From contig CP014761.1 in the NCBI GenBank assembly GCA_001647635.1, positions 3,532,762 through 3,596,761 of the forward strand: DNA of 64,000 nt. The letters run 5' to 3'. This document shows, piece after piece, positions 35,951-44,915 of this stretch (the first letter of the stretch is position 1; each line of letters opens with the position of its first letter). The DNA comes from Leifsonia xyli. GTDB lineage: Bacteria; Actinomycetota; Actinomycetes; Actinomycetales; Microbacteriaceae. A program made the translations under genes and the position numbers. The notes under the pieces were generated by a model. That model was not told where the DNA came from. It saw only the letters and a program-made list of their open reading frames with translations, and did not search any database.

Positions 35951-36172
35951 GCCGACGAAGCCGATCCGGCGCGATTCCTCGGTGCCGAACTCGACGTACG
36001 CGATGCCCGCCGTGGGGACGACGTAGAGGCGGCCCTTGTCGTCGTGGAGCTCGAGCACGCCGCCGCCGTTCGTCAGGGCGGTCTTCACCTGCCCGGTGAG
36101 CTCCTCGGCCGACTGCGACGTCTCGAAGCTGAGCTCGCGGGGGGCGTTGACGATTCCGATGCGGATCTCCAC
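35948..36172 (-). CDS. DUF3107 protein (TB9.4-like)
   Basis: A 74-residue protein matching DUF3107: MEIRIGIVNAPRELSFETSQ, then SAEELTGQVKTAL, ending in AYVEFGTEESRRIGFVG. This family is conserved throughout actinobacteria (Rv3208A in M. tuberculosis) and its function is unknown. GTG 36172 has AAAGG seven bases upstream. It is divergent from adnA. Confidence 0.93.
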   Translation of the reverse strand: MEIRIGIVNAPRELSFETSQSAEELTGQVKTALTNGGGVLELHDDKGRLYVVPTAGIAYVEFGTEESRRIGFVG

Positions 36173-36284
36173 GACGGTACCTTTCAGGAGTTCTGGGCGT
36201 TCCGAGCCTGACCGGCCGGTGTGAGTTCAGACTACGGCACACGGCTCGCGGCCCCCGCTCGCGTTCTCTGTCGGCGGACGCCGA

Positions 36285-36290
36285 TACCGT
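36285..36290 (+). promoter_or_regulatory. Leaderless -10 box of adnAB
   Basis: TACCGT ends seven bases before ATG 36298. Confidence 0.4.
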
Positions 36291-36297
36291 GAGAGGC

Positions 36298-39200
36298 ATG
36301 AGCACCACAGGCTTCCGGATGCGCGCCGAGCGCACCCCCGCATCCGCCGGCCTGGCGCTCGATCCGGCCCAGGCGGAGGTGCTCGGACTGCCCGACGGGG
36401 CGTCCGCCGCGGTGCTCGGCGCGCCGGGCACCGGCAAGACGACGACGCTGGTGGAGGCGCTGGCCGAGCGCGTGCACGGGCGCGGCTACGGCACGGACGA
36501 GGTGCTCGCTCTGAGCGCCTCCCGCACCGCCGCGACGGCCCTGCGCGACCGCATCGCGTTGCGCCTGGAGGTGCCGACCCAGGGGCCGCTCGCCCGCACC
36601 GCCACCTCCCTCGCCTTCCAGCTGGTGGGGGAGCGCGCGCGGAGGCTCCAGCTCGACCCGCCCCGCCTGCTGACCGGTGGCGAGCAGGATCAGATCATCG
36701 CCGAGCTGCTCAGCGGCCACCTGGAGGACAACTCCGGTCCGGTCTGGCCGGAGCCGCTCGTCGAGGAGGTCCGCGTGCTGCGGGGGTTCCGCACCGAGCT
36801 GCGCGAGCTGATGGCGCGGTGCGCCGAGCGCGGAGTGACGCCGTCGCGGCTCTCCGAGCTCGGCGCGATCACCGGGCATGACGAGTGGCGTGCCGCGGCG
36901 CGCTTCATGGCGGAGTACCAGCTCGTGGTCGACAGCTACCGCGGCGGGTTCGTCGACTCCGCCGAGCTGATCGCCTCGGCGGTGACCGCGGTCCGCGAGG
37001 GCAGCTCGCTCGACCGGCTGCGCGCGGTGTTCGTCGACGACCTGCATGAGGCCACGGTCGCGACCCTGGCGCTGCTGCGGGCTCTCGCGGAGCGCGGCGT
37101 CGCGGTGGTCGCATTCGGCGACCCGGATGTCGCGTCCACCACGTTCCGCGGCGCGGAGGCGACCGCTCTCGGCCAGCTCGAGTCGCGACTCGGCGTGCCG
37201 GCGACCCGGTTCGTCCTGACCACCGCGCACCGGCAGACCCCGGCCCTCCGCGAGCTCACGGCGCGCGTGACGGAGCGCATCGGCGCGGCAGCCGCGGGGG
37301 TGCAGCGGATGGCATCGGCCGGGCGTCCCGAGCCGGTGGGAGGCTCCGCCGACACCGACGACCCGCGCCCGGAGATCGTCCGCTTGGTCGCCACCTCCGC
37401 ACCGTCCGAGGCGGCGCGCCTCGCCCGCAAGCTGCGCGAGCGCCACCTGCTCGACGGCGTCCCGTGGAGCGAGATGGCCGTGATCGTGCGGTCCGGCGCC
37501 CACGTTCCCGCGCTGTCCCGCGCCCTGGCCGTCGCCGAGGTGCCGACGACGACGAGCATCGCGGGCCGTCCCCTCCGCGACGACTTCGCGGCTCGGCAGC
37601 TCATCACGGTGGCCGGCGTGCTGCTCGGCGCGGTCGAGCTGACGCCGATCGTGGCGAACGAACTGCTGCTCGGACCGTTCGGCGGCCTCGACAGCATCAG
37701 CCTCCGCCGTCTACGGCTGGCGCTCCGGCAGGAGGAGCTCGCGGGCGACGGCAACCGCCCCGGCGACGACCTGCTCGTCGAGGCGCTCCAGCATCCCGCG
37801 CACCTGGCGACCATCGACGCGTCGCCCGCGCGCCGCGCGGGCCGGCTCGCCGAGACGCTGCGCTCGGGCCGCGAGAAGGCCGAGCAGGGCGCCTCGATCG
37901 AGGAGCTGCTGTGGCACGCATGGGAGCGCAGCGGTCTGGCCGGGCGCTGGCTGGAGCACTCGCAGCGCAGCGGCATCGTCGCCGACGAGGCCAACCGCCA
38001 CCTCGACGGCATCGTCGCCCTCTTCACGGCCGCCCGGCGGTTCGTCGAGCGGTACCCCGAGCGGCCCGCGTCCGACTTCGTGGTCGAGCTGCTGGGAGCG
38101 GAGGTCCCCGAGGACACCCTGGCCGCGCAGACGGCGGCCGACGCCGTGCTCGTCTGCACGCCGAGCGCCGCGATCGGCCGCGAGTTCGAGGTGGTCGCGG
38201 TCTCCGGGCTGCAGGAGAGCGTGTGGCCCAACCTGCGCCTCCGCGGTTCGCTGCTGCACCCGCAGGAGCTCGCCGACGCGGTGGAGGGACGCAGCACCGA
38301 GACCGAGGACCAGCGCGCCGAGGTGCTCGGCGACGAACTCCGGATGTTCGCCCTCGCCGTCTCCCGCGCCCGCTGTCAGGTGCTGCTCACGGCCACCGCG
38401 AACGACGACGAGCAGCCGTCCCCGTTCCTGCGGCTGGCGGGGGAGCTGGCCGTCGACGACGTCGACGAGGGCGCGCATCCACTGTCCCTGCGCGGCATGG
38501 TAGGACGTCTGCGCCGCCGGCTCGCGACCACCGGCTCCGCCGACGCCGCCGCGGCCCTCGCCCGGCTCGCCGACGCCGGGGTGGAGGGCGCCGATCCTTC
38601 GTCGTGGTACGGCCTGCTCGAGCCGTCCACGAGCGAGCCGCTGGTCGACCTCGACGACCCCGAGGCGGTCGTCCGGGTCTCGCCGTCGCGGCTCGAGACG
38701 TTCGAGAAGTCTCCGCTCGCCTGGTTCGTGGACACGATGGCTGCGTCGCCGAGCGGGCTCGCCGCCGGCATCGGCACGGTCGTGCACGCTGTGATGGAGG
38801 AGGCGAGCACCAGCGACGATCGCGACCTCAGTGTCGAGCGGCTCTGGCAGGGCGTCGAGAAGCGCTGGGGCGAGCTCGCCTTCGAGTCGCCGTGGCTGGA
38901 AGAGAAGGAGCGGCGGCGTACGCGCACGCTCACCGCCGGGGTCTCGGAGTACCTCCGGGACTTCGAGCGGGCGGGAGGCGCACTCCTCGGCTCGGAGGGC
39001 TCCTTCGAGCTGCGCGTCGGGCGGGCCCTCGTCCGCGGCACGATCGACCGCGTCGAGCGCACCCCCGACGGCACTGTCGTCATCGTCGACCTCAAGACCG
39101 GCAACCGCACGCCCTCCGCCGCCGAGGCGGCCGAGCACGCGCAGCTCGGCGCGTACCAGCTCGCCATGGAGCACGGCGCGATCGAGCAGGCGGGAGGGCT

Positions 39201-39465
39201 GCCGTCCGGGGGAGCGAAGCTGCTGTTCGTGGCCAAGGGCGTGCGCGGCAAGGGCTACCGCGAGGTGGCGCAGGACCGTGTCGACGAGGAGAGGCTGGAG
39301 CGCCTCCGCGAGCGCGTCACCGCTGCCGCCGCCGGCATGGCCGCCGCGACCTTCACCGGGGTGGTCGACCTCGGAGAACGCGACCCGCACGGGCGCTACG
39401 AGTACCGCATCCATCTGGTCCCCGCCGTCAGTGCGGGCGCGGGCAGTGCGGGAGGTGGCGCATGA
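36298..39465 (+). CDS. adnA: AdnA subunit of the AdnAB helicase-nuclease
   Basis: A 1055-residue UvrD-like protein with a C-terminal RecB-type nuclease domain. By order and architecture it is the ortholog of mycobacterial AdnA (Rv3202c), which pairs with AdnB to resect double-strand breaks. The Walker A is LGAPGTGKTTTL (K47). The DExx position reads VFVDDLHEA (about 245-253) instead of DEYQD, so its motor is likely weakened. Nuclease residues are visible in GTIDRVERTPDG..VIVDLKTGN (about 920-935) and QLGAYQLA (about 950). The stop codon overlaps the adnB start (ATGA). A leaderless -10 supports ATG 36298. Confidence 0.92.
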   Translation: MSTTGFRMRAERTPASAGLALDPAQAEVLGLPDGASAAVLGAPGTGKTTTLVEALAERVHGRGYGTDEVLALSASRTAATALRDRIALRLEVPTQGPLARTATSLAFQLVGERARRLQLDPPRLLTGGEQDQIIAELLSGHLEDNSGPVWPEPLVEEVRVLRGFRTELRELMARCAERGVTPSRLSELGAITGHDEWRAAARFMAEYQLVVDSYRGGFVDSAELIASAVTAVREGSSLDRLRAVFVDDLHEATVATLALLRALAERGVAVVAFGDPDVASTTFRGAEATALGQLESRLGVPATRFVLTTAHRQTPALRELTARVTERIGAAAAGVQRMASAGRPEPVGGSADTDDPRPEIVRLVATSAPSEAARLARKLRERHLLDGVPWSEMAVIVRSGAHVPALSRALAVAEVPTTTSIAGRPLRDDFAARQLITVAGVLLGAVELTPIVANELLLGPFGGLDSISLRRLRLALRQEELAGDGNRPGDDLLVEALQHPAHLATIDASPARRAGRLAETLRSGREKAEQGASIEELLWHAWERSGLAGRWLEHSQRSGIVADEANRHLDGIVALFTAARRFVERYPERPASDFVVELLGAEVPEDTLAAQTAADAVLVCTPSAAIGREFEVVAVSGLQESVWPNLRLRGSLLHPQELADAVEGRSTETEDQRAEVLGDELRMFALAVSRARCQVLLTATANDDEQPSPFLRLAGELAVDDVDEGAHPLSLRGMVGRLRRRLATTGSADAAAALARLADAGVEGADPSSWYGLLEPSTSEPLVDLDDPEAVVRVSPSRLETFEKSPLAWFVDTMAASPSGLAAGIGTVVHAVMEEASTSDDRDLSVERLWQGVEKRWGELAFESPWLEEKERRRTRTLTAGVSEYLRDFERAGGALLGSEGSFELRVGRALVRGTIDRVERTPDGTVVIVDLKTGNRTPSAAEAAEHAQLGAYQLAMEHGAIEQAGGLPSGGAKLLFVAKGVRGKGYREVAQDRVDEERLERLRERVTAAAAGMAAATFTGVVDLGERDPHGRYEYRIHLVPAVSAGAGSAGGGA

Positions 39466-42400
39466 CCGACGAGGCGACGCACGTCGACGACGAGAGCCTG
39501 CTGGAGTGGGCGACCGAGCAGGCCGGGCTCGACCTGGTCGAGCAGGCGTTCTCCCTGGCTGAGGAGGAGTCCGCCGCGCCCGAGCGGCCCCGGCCGGCTC
39601 GCTCCCTCAGCGCCGCCGAGATCGCCGAGACGCTCGGACTGCCCATCCCGACCCCGCAGCAGCAGGCCGTCATCGAGGCGCCGCTCCGCCCCGCGATCGT
39701 CGTGGCCGGCGCGGGCAGCGGCAAGACCGAGACGATGGCGAACCGCGTCGTCTGGCTGCTGGCGAACGGGCATGTGCGCGTGCCCGAGATCCTGGGCCTG
39801 ACCTTCACGCGCAAGGCGGCGGGCGAGCTCGCCGGGCGCATCCGCACCCGCATCGAGCAGCTGGTCGCCTCGGGCGTGACGGATGTCGAGTTCGATCCGT
39901 TCGAGGCGCCCGAGGTGGCGACCTACAACGCGTTCGCGAACGCGATCTTCCGCGAGAACGCGCTGCTGATCGGGCGCGAGCCGGAGTCCGCGGTGCTGAG
40001 CGAGGCGTCCGCCTGGCAGCTTGCGCGCCGGCTCGTGGTGACGAGCACCGACGACCGCCTGGTCGAGCTCGACAAGGGGGTGGAGGCGGTCACCAGCGCC
40101 GTCGTCGGCCTCAGCCGCGCGCTCAGCGAGAACGTCGCCGACGCCGACGAGGTCGAGCGGATGGTCGAGCGCTTCGGCCGCATCGCCGAGCTCCCGACCG
40201 GCAACGGGCGGGTCAAGGAGCTGTACGCCTCGGTGCGATCCGCGGTGGAGGCGGTCGGCTCGCTCCCGCCGCTGCTCGATCTCGCACGCGCCTTCGCCGA
40301 CGAGAAGCGGCGCCGCGGCTTCGTAGAGTACTCCGACCAGGTCGCCCTCGCGCTCGCGGTGTCCGAGCGCCTTCCGGAGGTCGTGGCCGACTACCGCCGC
40401 CGGTACCGCGTCGTCCTTCTCGACGAGTACCAGGACACCTCCGTCGTGCAGACACGGCTGCTCTCGCGCCTCTTCGCCGGCCGGCCGGTCATGGCGGTCG
40501 GCGACCCGCATCAGTCCATCTACGGCTGGCGCGGCGCGAGCGCGGCCAACCTCGGCCGGTTCTCCGCCGACTTCACGGGCGAGCGTCCCGGAACGGAAGG
40601 CGCGGCCGACGAGTACGCGCTGAGCACGAGCTGGCGCAACCCGACCCGCGTGCTCGACGCCGCCAACGCCCTCGTCGCGCCGCTGACCGCCGCATCGCCG
40701 GTGCACGTCGAGCAGTTGCAGCCGCGCCCGGGGGCCGTCGCGGGCGAACTGACCGCCGCGTTCGAGCAGACCGTCGCCGACGAGGCCGAGACCGTCGCCG
40801 CCTGGCTGGGCGAACGGATGCGAGAGCGCGACGCCGACGGCGCGCCGCCGAGCGCAGCGCTGCTGTGCCGGTCGATCAAGAAGATCGATGTGTTCACCAC
40901 CGCGCTCGCGCGCCACGGCATCCCGTACCACGTGCTCGGCCTCGGAGGGCTCCTGGAGCAGCCGGTGATCGCCGATCTGGTCAGCGCGCTCCGCGTCATG
41001 CACGACCCGACGGCGGGGTCCGAGCTCATCCGCCTGCTCACCGGCGCGAAGTGGCGCGTCGGCCCGAAGGACATCGCCGCCCTGCGCGACGTCGCCTCCT
41101 GGCTCGCCGAGCGCGACCACCGGCACCAGCGGCTTGACCCGGAGCTGCGGGACCGCCTGCGCCGCTCGGTCGCCGGCGAGGAGGGCGCCTCGCTGGTCGA
41201 CGCGCTCGACTTCGTGCTCGAGGCGCCCGACGGCCACGGCCGCCTGGAGGGCTTCAGCCCCGTCGGACTCGAGCGGATGCGCGACGCCGGCCGCCGCCTC
41301 GACCACCTGCGGTCGCGGGTCGGGCTCGACCTGCTCGACCTGGTCACGCTCGTGCAGCAGGAGCTGCTGCTCGACATCGAGGTCGCCGCGAACGAGACCG
41401 CCCAGCTCGGTCAGGCCAGCCTCGACGCCTTCGCCGAGCAGGTCGCCTCCTATCTCGCCGCCGACGACCAGGCGACGCTCGGCTCGTTCCTCTCCTGGCT
41501 CGCCGAGGCCGAGCAGCGCGACAACCTGGCGCCGCGCAGCGAGGAGGCGGAGCCCGGCACGGTCCAGATCCTGACGATCCACGGTGCCAAGGGCCTGGAG
41601 TGGGACGTCGTCGCCGTGCCGCGGCTGGTCGACGGCGAGTTGCCCGGGCCGCCGCAGAGCCGCAAGGGCTGGCTGGCGTTCGGCCAGCTGCCGAACGAGT
41701 TCCGCGGAGATTCCGCCGAGCTCCCGGTGGTCGCCTGGCGCACCGCCGAGACGCAGAAGGACGTGCACGAGTCCATCGCCGCCTACGAGGAGGAGAACGT
41801 CGCCCGCCACCTCGACGAACAGCGTCGCCTCATCTACGTCGCGGTCACCCGTGCCCGGCGTCGGCTGCTGCTGACCGGCTCGTACTGGTCGACCCAGACG
41901 AAGCCGCGAGGACCCGGCGCCTACCTGCTCGAACTGCAGCAGGCCGGCCTGCTTCCGGAAGATGCCTTCCCGGACTGCGACGAACCCGACGAGAACCCGC
42001 TGGCGCTGACCTCCTCGAGGGTCAGTTGGCCGCTGGAGCCGCTGGGTGCGCGCCGCGGCCGTGTGGAGGCGGCGGCGGACGCGGTGCGCCGCGCCCGCGA
42101 CCTCGGGCCGGGCGACGGCGGCGTGTACGCCCGCGACCTCGATCTGCTGCTCGCCGAGCGGGCGCGGCGCGACGAGGAGGCCGGACTGGTCGAGCTCCCG
42201 GCGCGCATCCCCGCCTCGCGCTTCAAGGACTACGTCAGCGACCCCGCGTCCGTCGCGGCAGCCCTCCGGCGCCCGATGCCGGAGCGTCCCTACCGGCAGA
42301 CCCGGCTCGGCACACTGTTCCACACCTGGGTGGAGGAGCGGTTCGGCACGGTCGCGGGCTCCGCCGACGAACTGGATGCGTACAGCGCCGAGCTGGACCT

Positions 42401-42830
42401 CGCCGGCGACCTCCTGGAGGCCGAGCGCTTCGCCGAGCTGAAGGCGACGTTCGAGCGCAGCGAGTGGGCCGGCCGTGCACCGGAAAAGGTCGAGCTCGAG
42501 ATCCACATCACGCTCGCCGGGCAGGTCGTCGTCTGCAAGCTGGATGCGGTCTACCGTGCAGAGGACGGCGTCCACGACTACCAGATCGTCGACTGGAAGA
42601 CCGGCAAGGCGCCGCGGGACGCCGACGACCTCGAACGCAAGCAGCTGCAGCTCGCGCTCTATCGGCTCGCCTTCGCCCGCTACGCCGGCGTCGACCCGGA
42701 GCGGATCGACGCGGTGTTCTACTTCGTCGCCGACGACCGCGTGGTGCGGCCCGAGCGGCTCTACGCGGAGGAGGAGCTGACGTCGCTCTGGTCGTCGGCC
42801 ACCGGCTTCATCCCACCCGAGCGGCGGTAG
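39462..42830 (+). CDS. adnB: AdnB subunit of the AdnAB helicase-nuclease
   Basis: A 1122-residue SF1A helicase plus nuclease. A variable acidic N-terminus precedes Walker A (VVAGAGSGKTETM, about 82-94), LTFTRKAAGELA, Walker B (LLDEYQDTS, about 319-327), GDPHQSIYGWRGA, the TIHGAKGLEWDVV motif V and YVAVTRARRRLLLTG motif VI. The C-terminal nuclease carries CKLDAVYR, IVDWKTGKAP (about 1041-1050) and QLQLALYRLA. All motor and nuclease motifs are canonical, consistent with AdnB being the active lead motor. A GGAGGTGG ribosome-binding site and 4-bp overlap couple it to adnA. Its last 70 bases overlap the convergent kinase-like gene. Confidence 0.94.
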   Translation: MTDEATHVDDESLLEWATEQAGLDLVEQAFSLAEEESAAPERPRPARSLSAAEIAETLGLPIPTPQQQAVIEAPLRPAIVVAGAGSGKTETMANRVVWLLANGHVRVPEILGLTFTRKAAGELAGRIRTRIEQLVASGVTDVEFDPFEAPEVATYNAFANAIFRENALLIGREPESAVLSEASAWQLARRLVVTSTDDRLVELDKGVEAVTSAVVGLSRALSENVADADEVERMVERFGRIAELPTGNGRVKELYASVRSAVEAVGSLPPLLDLARAFADEKRRRGFVEYSDQVALALAVSERLPEVVADYRRRYRVVLLDEYQDTSVVQTRLLSRLFAGRPVMAVGDPHQSIYGWRGASAANLGRFSADFTGERPGTEGAADEYALSTSWRNPTRVLDAANALVAPLTAASPVHVEQLQPRPGAVAGELTAAFEQTVADEAETVAAWLGERMRERDADGAPPSAALLCRSIKKIDVFTTALARHGIPYHVLGLGGLLEQPVIADLVSALRVMHDPTAGSELIRLLTGAKWRVGPKDIAALRDVASWLAERDHRHQRLDPELRDRLRRSVAGEEGASLVDALDFVLEAPDGHGRLEGFSPVGLERMRDAGRRLDHLRSRVGLDLLDLVTLVQQELLLDIEVAANETAQLGQASLDAFAEQVASYLAADDQATLGSFLSWLAEAEQRDNLAPRSEEAEPGTVQILTIHGAKGLEWDVVAVPRLVDGELPGPPQSRKGWLAFGQLPNEFRGDSAELPVVAWRTAETQKDVHESIAAYEEENVARHLDEQRRLIYVAVTRARRRLLLTGSYWSTQTKPRGPGAYLLELQQAGLLPEDAFPDCDEPDENPLALTSSRVSWPLEPLGARRGRVEAAADAVRRARDLGPGDGGVYARDLDLLLAERARRDEEAGLVELPARIPASRFKDYVSDPASVAAALRRPMPERPYRQTRLGTLFHTWVEERFGTVAGSADELDAYSAELDLAGDLLEAERFAELKATFERSEWAGRAPEKVELEIHITLAGQVVVCKLDAVYRAEDGVHDYQIVDWKTGKAPRDADDLERKQLQLALYRLAFARYAGVDPERIDAVFYFVADDRVVRPERLYAEEELTSLWSSATGFIPPERR

Positions 42831-43834
42831 CCCTCGGCGCGGTCGCCGGGCGTGCGGTCGAGCATCGCCTCGACGTCGGTCACGGCCATGATCGGCCCGG
42901 TCGCGGTCGACAGGGGGTTCATCGAGTTGCTGTGCACCCGATCCACCAGCCCGTCGAGCATCTCGACGGCGTCGTCCACGATCGACTGGTCGCGCACCTC
43001 GCGGCCGTGCAGCAGCCAGCGGGCCACCTCCAGCTCCGCGTACAGCATGGCGCGCTGGGTGAACTGCCGGTCGGTCGCCACCTGCCGGGTGGAGGCGTAG
43101 GCGCCGAGTGCGCCGTCCGTCGCCTCCGGGTTCATCGCGAGCAGCCAGTGCAGGTCGCGCGCGGGGTCGCCGACGCGGAGTGCGGACCAGCCGAGCACGG
43201 CGGAGACCGAGTCGTCCTCGACGAGGAACGACTCGGCGGTGAGCGACCCGTTGATGACGGTCGGCTGGAACTGCCAGATGGAGTGGTCGGCCGCGGCGTC
43301 GCGCCAGCGGTCGCGCAGCGCGGTCGGCAGCAGGCCGGTGGAGGCGGCGGACTCGATCACCGAGTTGGCGGCGGTCAGGCACTCCGCGGCGGACATCACG
43401 GGCAGTCCGGCCTCGCCGACGAAGGCGGTGGGGAGGGCGTGGATGGCCGCGATCGCGTGCCCGATGGAGCCCGCGAGACCATCGCCCGGGGGCACGTCCT
43501 CGACCGAGATGTGGCGGCCGGGCAGGTACTCGTAGACGACGGCGCGTGTGCCGCCGACCGGCGCCTGGCCGAGGTAGTGGGGCACGTCGAAGGGCAGCCG
43601 GCTGCGGATGCCCGTCGTGAGCGCGCGCAGAGCCACGAGATCGGCGCTCTGCTCCGTCTCGGCGACCTGGGTGGTGGGGACGCGGACGATGACGGTCCGG
43701 CCGTCCCTCGTGCTCAGCAGCGCGGAGTCGAAGTCGCCGGACCCGCCGGCGCTGTGACTGCGGGCGCCGGAGACGTCGAGGTCGGGGACGGCCGAGGTGG
43801 CCAGCGCGGCTAGAGTGAAGTGGGATCTGGCCAT
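42761..43834 (-). CDS. APH-fold phosphotransferase-like protein with degenerate active site
   Basis: A 357-residue protein with the aminoglycoside/macrolide phosphotransferase fold (RTVIVRVPTTQVAETEQSADLVALRAL; AVVYEYLPGRHISVEDVPPG; GHAIAAIHALP). The catalytic loop expected as HGD-x4-N reads INGSLTAESF. The metal-binding D-W/F-G position reads VLGWSALRVGDPARDLHWLL. Thus the catalytic Asp and the metal Asp both appear replaced, and it may be a pseudokinase or binding protein. ATG 43834 has TAGCCT six bases upstream. It overlaps adnB tail-to-tail by 70 bases and is divergent from nudC. Confidence 0.85.
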   Translation of the reverse strand: MARSHFTLAALATSAVPDLDVSGARSHSAGGSGDFDSALLSTRDGRTVIVRVPTTQVAETEQSADLVALRALTTGIRSRLPFDVPHYLGQAPVGGTRAVVYEYLPGRHISVEDVPPGDGLAGSIGHAIAAIHALPTAFVGEAGLPVMSAAECLTAANSVIESAASTGLLPTALRDRWRDAAADHSIWQFQPTVINGSLTAESFLVEDDSVSAVLGWSALRVGDPARDLHWLLAMNPEATDGALGAYASTRQVATDRQFTQRAMLYAELEVARWLLHGREVRDQSIVDDAVEMLDGLVDRVHSNSMNPLSTATGPIMAVTDVEAMLDRTPGDRAEGYRRSGGMKPVADDQSDVSSSSA

Positions 43835-43840
43835 GCACCT

Positions 43841-43846
43841 AGGCTA
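43841..43846 (-). promoter_or_regulatory. Leaderless -10 box of the APH-like gene
   Basis: TAGCCT on the minus strand ends six bases before ATG 43834. Confidence 0.4.
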
Positions 43847-43895
43847 AACGGGCCTCACCTGCGTTCGGCCTCCGCCACGCCCCGAAAGGACCTCG

Positions 43896-44915
43896 ATGTC
43901 GTCCGCCCCCACCTCCTTCCTTCCGCTCGCGGCGCTGCCGCTGTCGCGTCACGCGACCGACCGCGACCACGCGGCGCGCTCGCGCCCCGCCCTGTTCGAC
44001 GAGCTGTGGCGTGAGCCGGCCACGCGGGTGCTGCCGCTGTGGAAGGGGCGCGCGCTGCTGACCGCGGAGAGCGTGGAGGCCGCCACCCCCGCCGCGGACG
44101 GCTGGTCGGCCCCGGATGCGGGACCGGCCGTGCTCGATCTGCTCCCGGTCGAACGCGTGACGTCGGCCCTCATCCGCGTCTACCTCGGCCGTACCACGGT
44201 CGCGACCGAGACCGAGCCCGTCGGAACAGCGGTCGTCCTGGAGGTGCTGACCGACGCCGCCGCTCAGGAGCTGGAGCCCGACGAGGCGCGTTGGGGCAAC
44301 CTCCGCACCGTCGCGACGGCCTTGAGCGACCGCGACGCGGGCCTGTTCACCGAGGCGCTGGCCATGGCGAACTGGCACGCCTCGCACACGCACTGCCCGC
44401 GCTGCGGGTCGCCGACGGTGGTCGAGCAGGCGGGATGGGTGCGCCGCTGCCTCGAGGACCAGTCCGAGGTGTTCCCGCGCACCGACCCCGCGGTGATCGT
44501 CACGGTGCTGGACGCCGACGACCGCCTCCTGCTCGGCTCCAACGCCATGTGGGAGCAGTCCCGCTATTCGCTCCTCGCGGGCTTCGTCGAGCCGGGGGAG
44601 TCGTTCGAGGCCGCGGTCGAGCGCGAGATCTTCGAGGAGGCGGGCGTCCGGGTCGTGGATGCGCGCTACAAGGGGTCGCAGCCCTGGCCGTTTCCCGCCT
44701 CCGTCATGGTCGGGATGACCGCCCGGCTCGCCGACGACCAGTCCGCCTCCGCGCTCGACCCGGACGGCGAGGAGATCCTCGACGTGCGCTGGTTCAGCCG
44801 CGACGAGCTCTGGGCGGCGCGCGAGCAGATCATCCTTCCCGGGCGATCGTCGATCGCGCGCGCCCTCATCGAGGACTGGTACGGCGGCCCGCTCGACGAG
44901 CCGCCGGCCGCGTGA
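43896..44915 (+). CDS. nudC: NADH/NAD+ pyrophosphatase, Nudix family
   Basis: A 339-residue NudC that hydrolyses NAD(H) to NMN(H) and AMP and, in studied bacteria, removes NAD caps from RNA. The zinc-ribbon region is HCPRCGSPTVVEQAGWVRRC (about 166-186). The Nudix box is GFVEPGESFEAAVEREIFEEAG, and the family signature SQPWPFPASVM follows. A fourth zinc-ribbon cysteine is not seen: after the third Cys the sequence reads LEDQSEVFPRTDPAV. AAAGGA six bases before ATG 43896 is the ribosome-binding site. It overlaps uvrD2 by four bases. Confidence 0.93.
   Translation: MSSAPTSFLPLAALPLSRHATDRDHAARSRPALFDELWREPATRVLPLWKGRALLTAESVEAATPAADGWSAPDAGPAVLDLLPVERVTSALIRVYLGRTTVATETEPVGTAVVLEVLTDAAAQELEPDEARWGNLRTVATALSDRDAGLFTEALAMANWHASHTHCPRCGSPTVVEQAGWVRRCLEDQSEVFPRTDPAVIVTVLDADDRLLLGSNAMWEQSRYSLLAGFVEPGESFEAAVEREIFEEAGVRVVDARYKGSQPWPFPASVMVGMTARLADDQSASALDPDGEEILDVRWFSRDELWAAREQIILPGRSSIARALIEDWYGGPLDEPPAA

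Noticed and set aside
39396..43838. A 1480-codon open frame antisense to adnB and the end of adnA
   Set aside because: A GC-rich shadow frame: composition is Arg/Ala/Gly/Leu/Val-biased without domains, and both sense genes have canonical helicase motifs.
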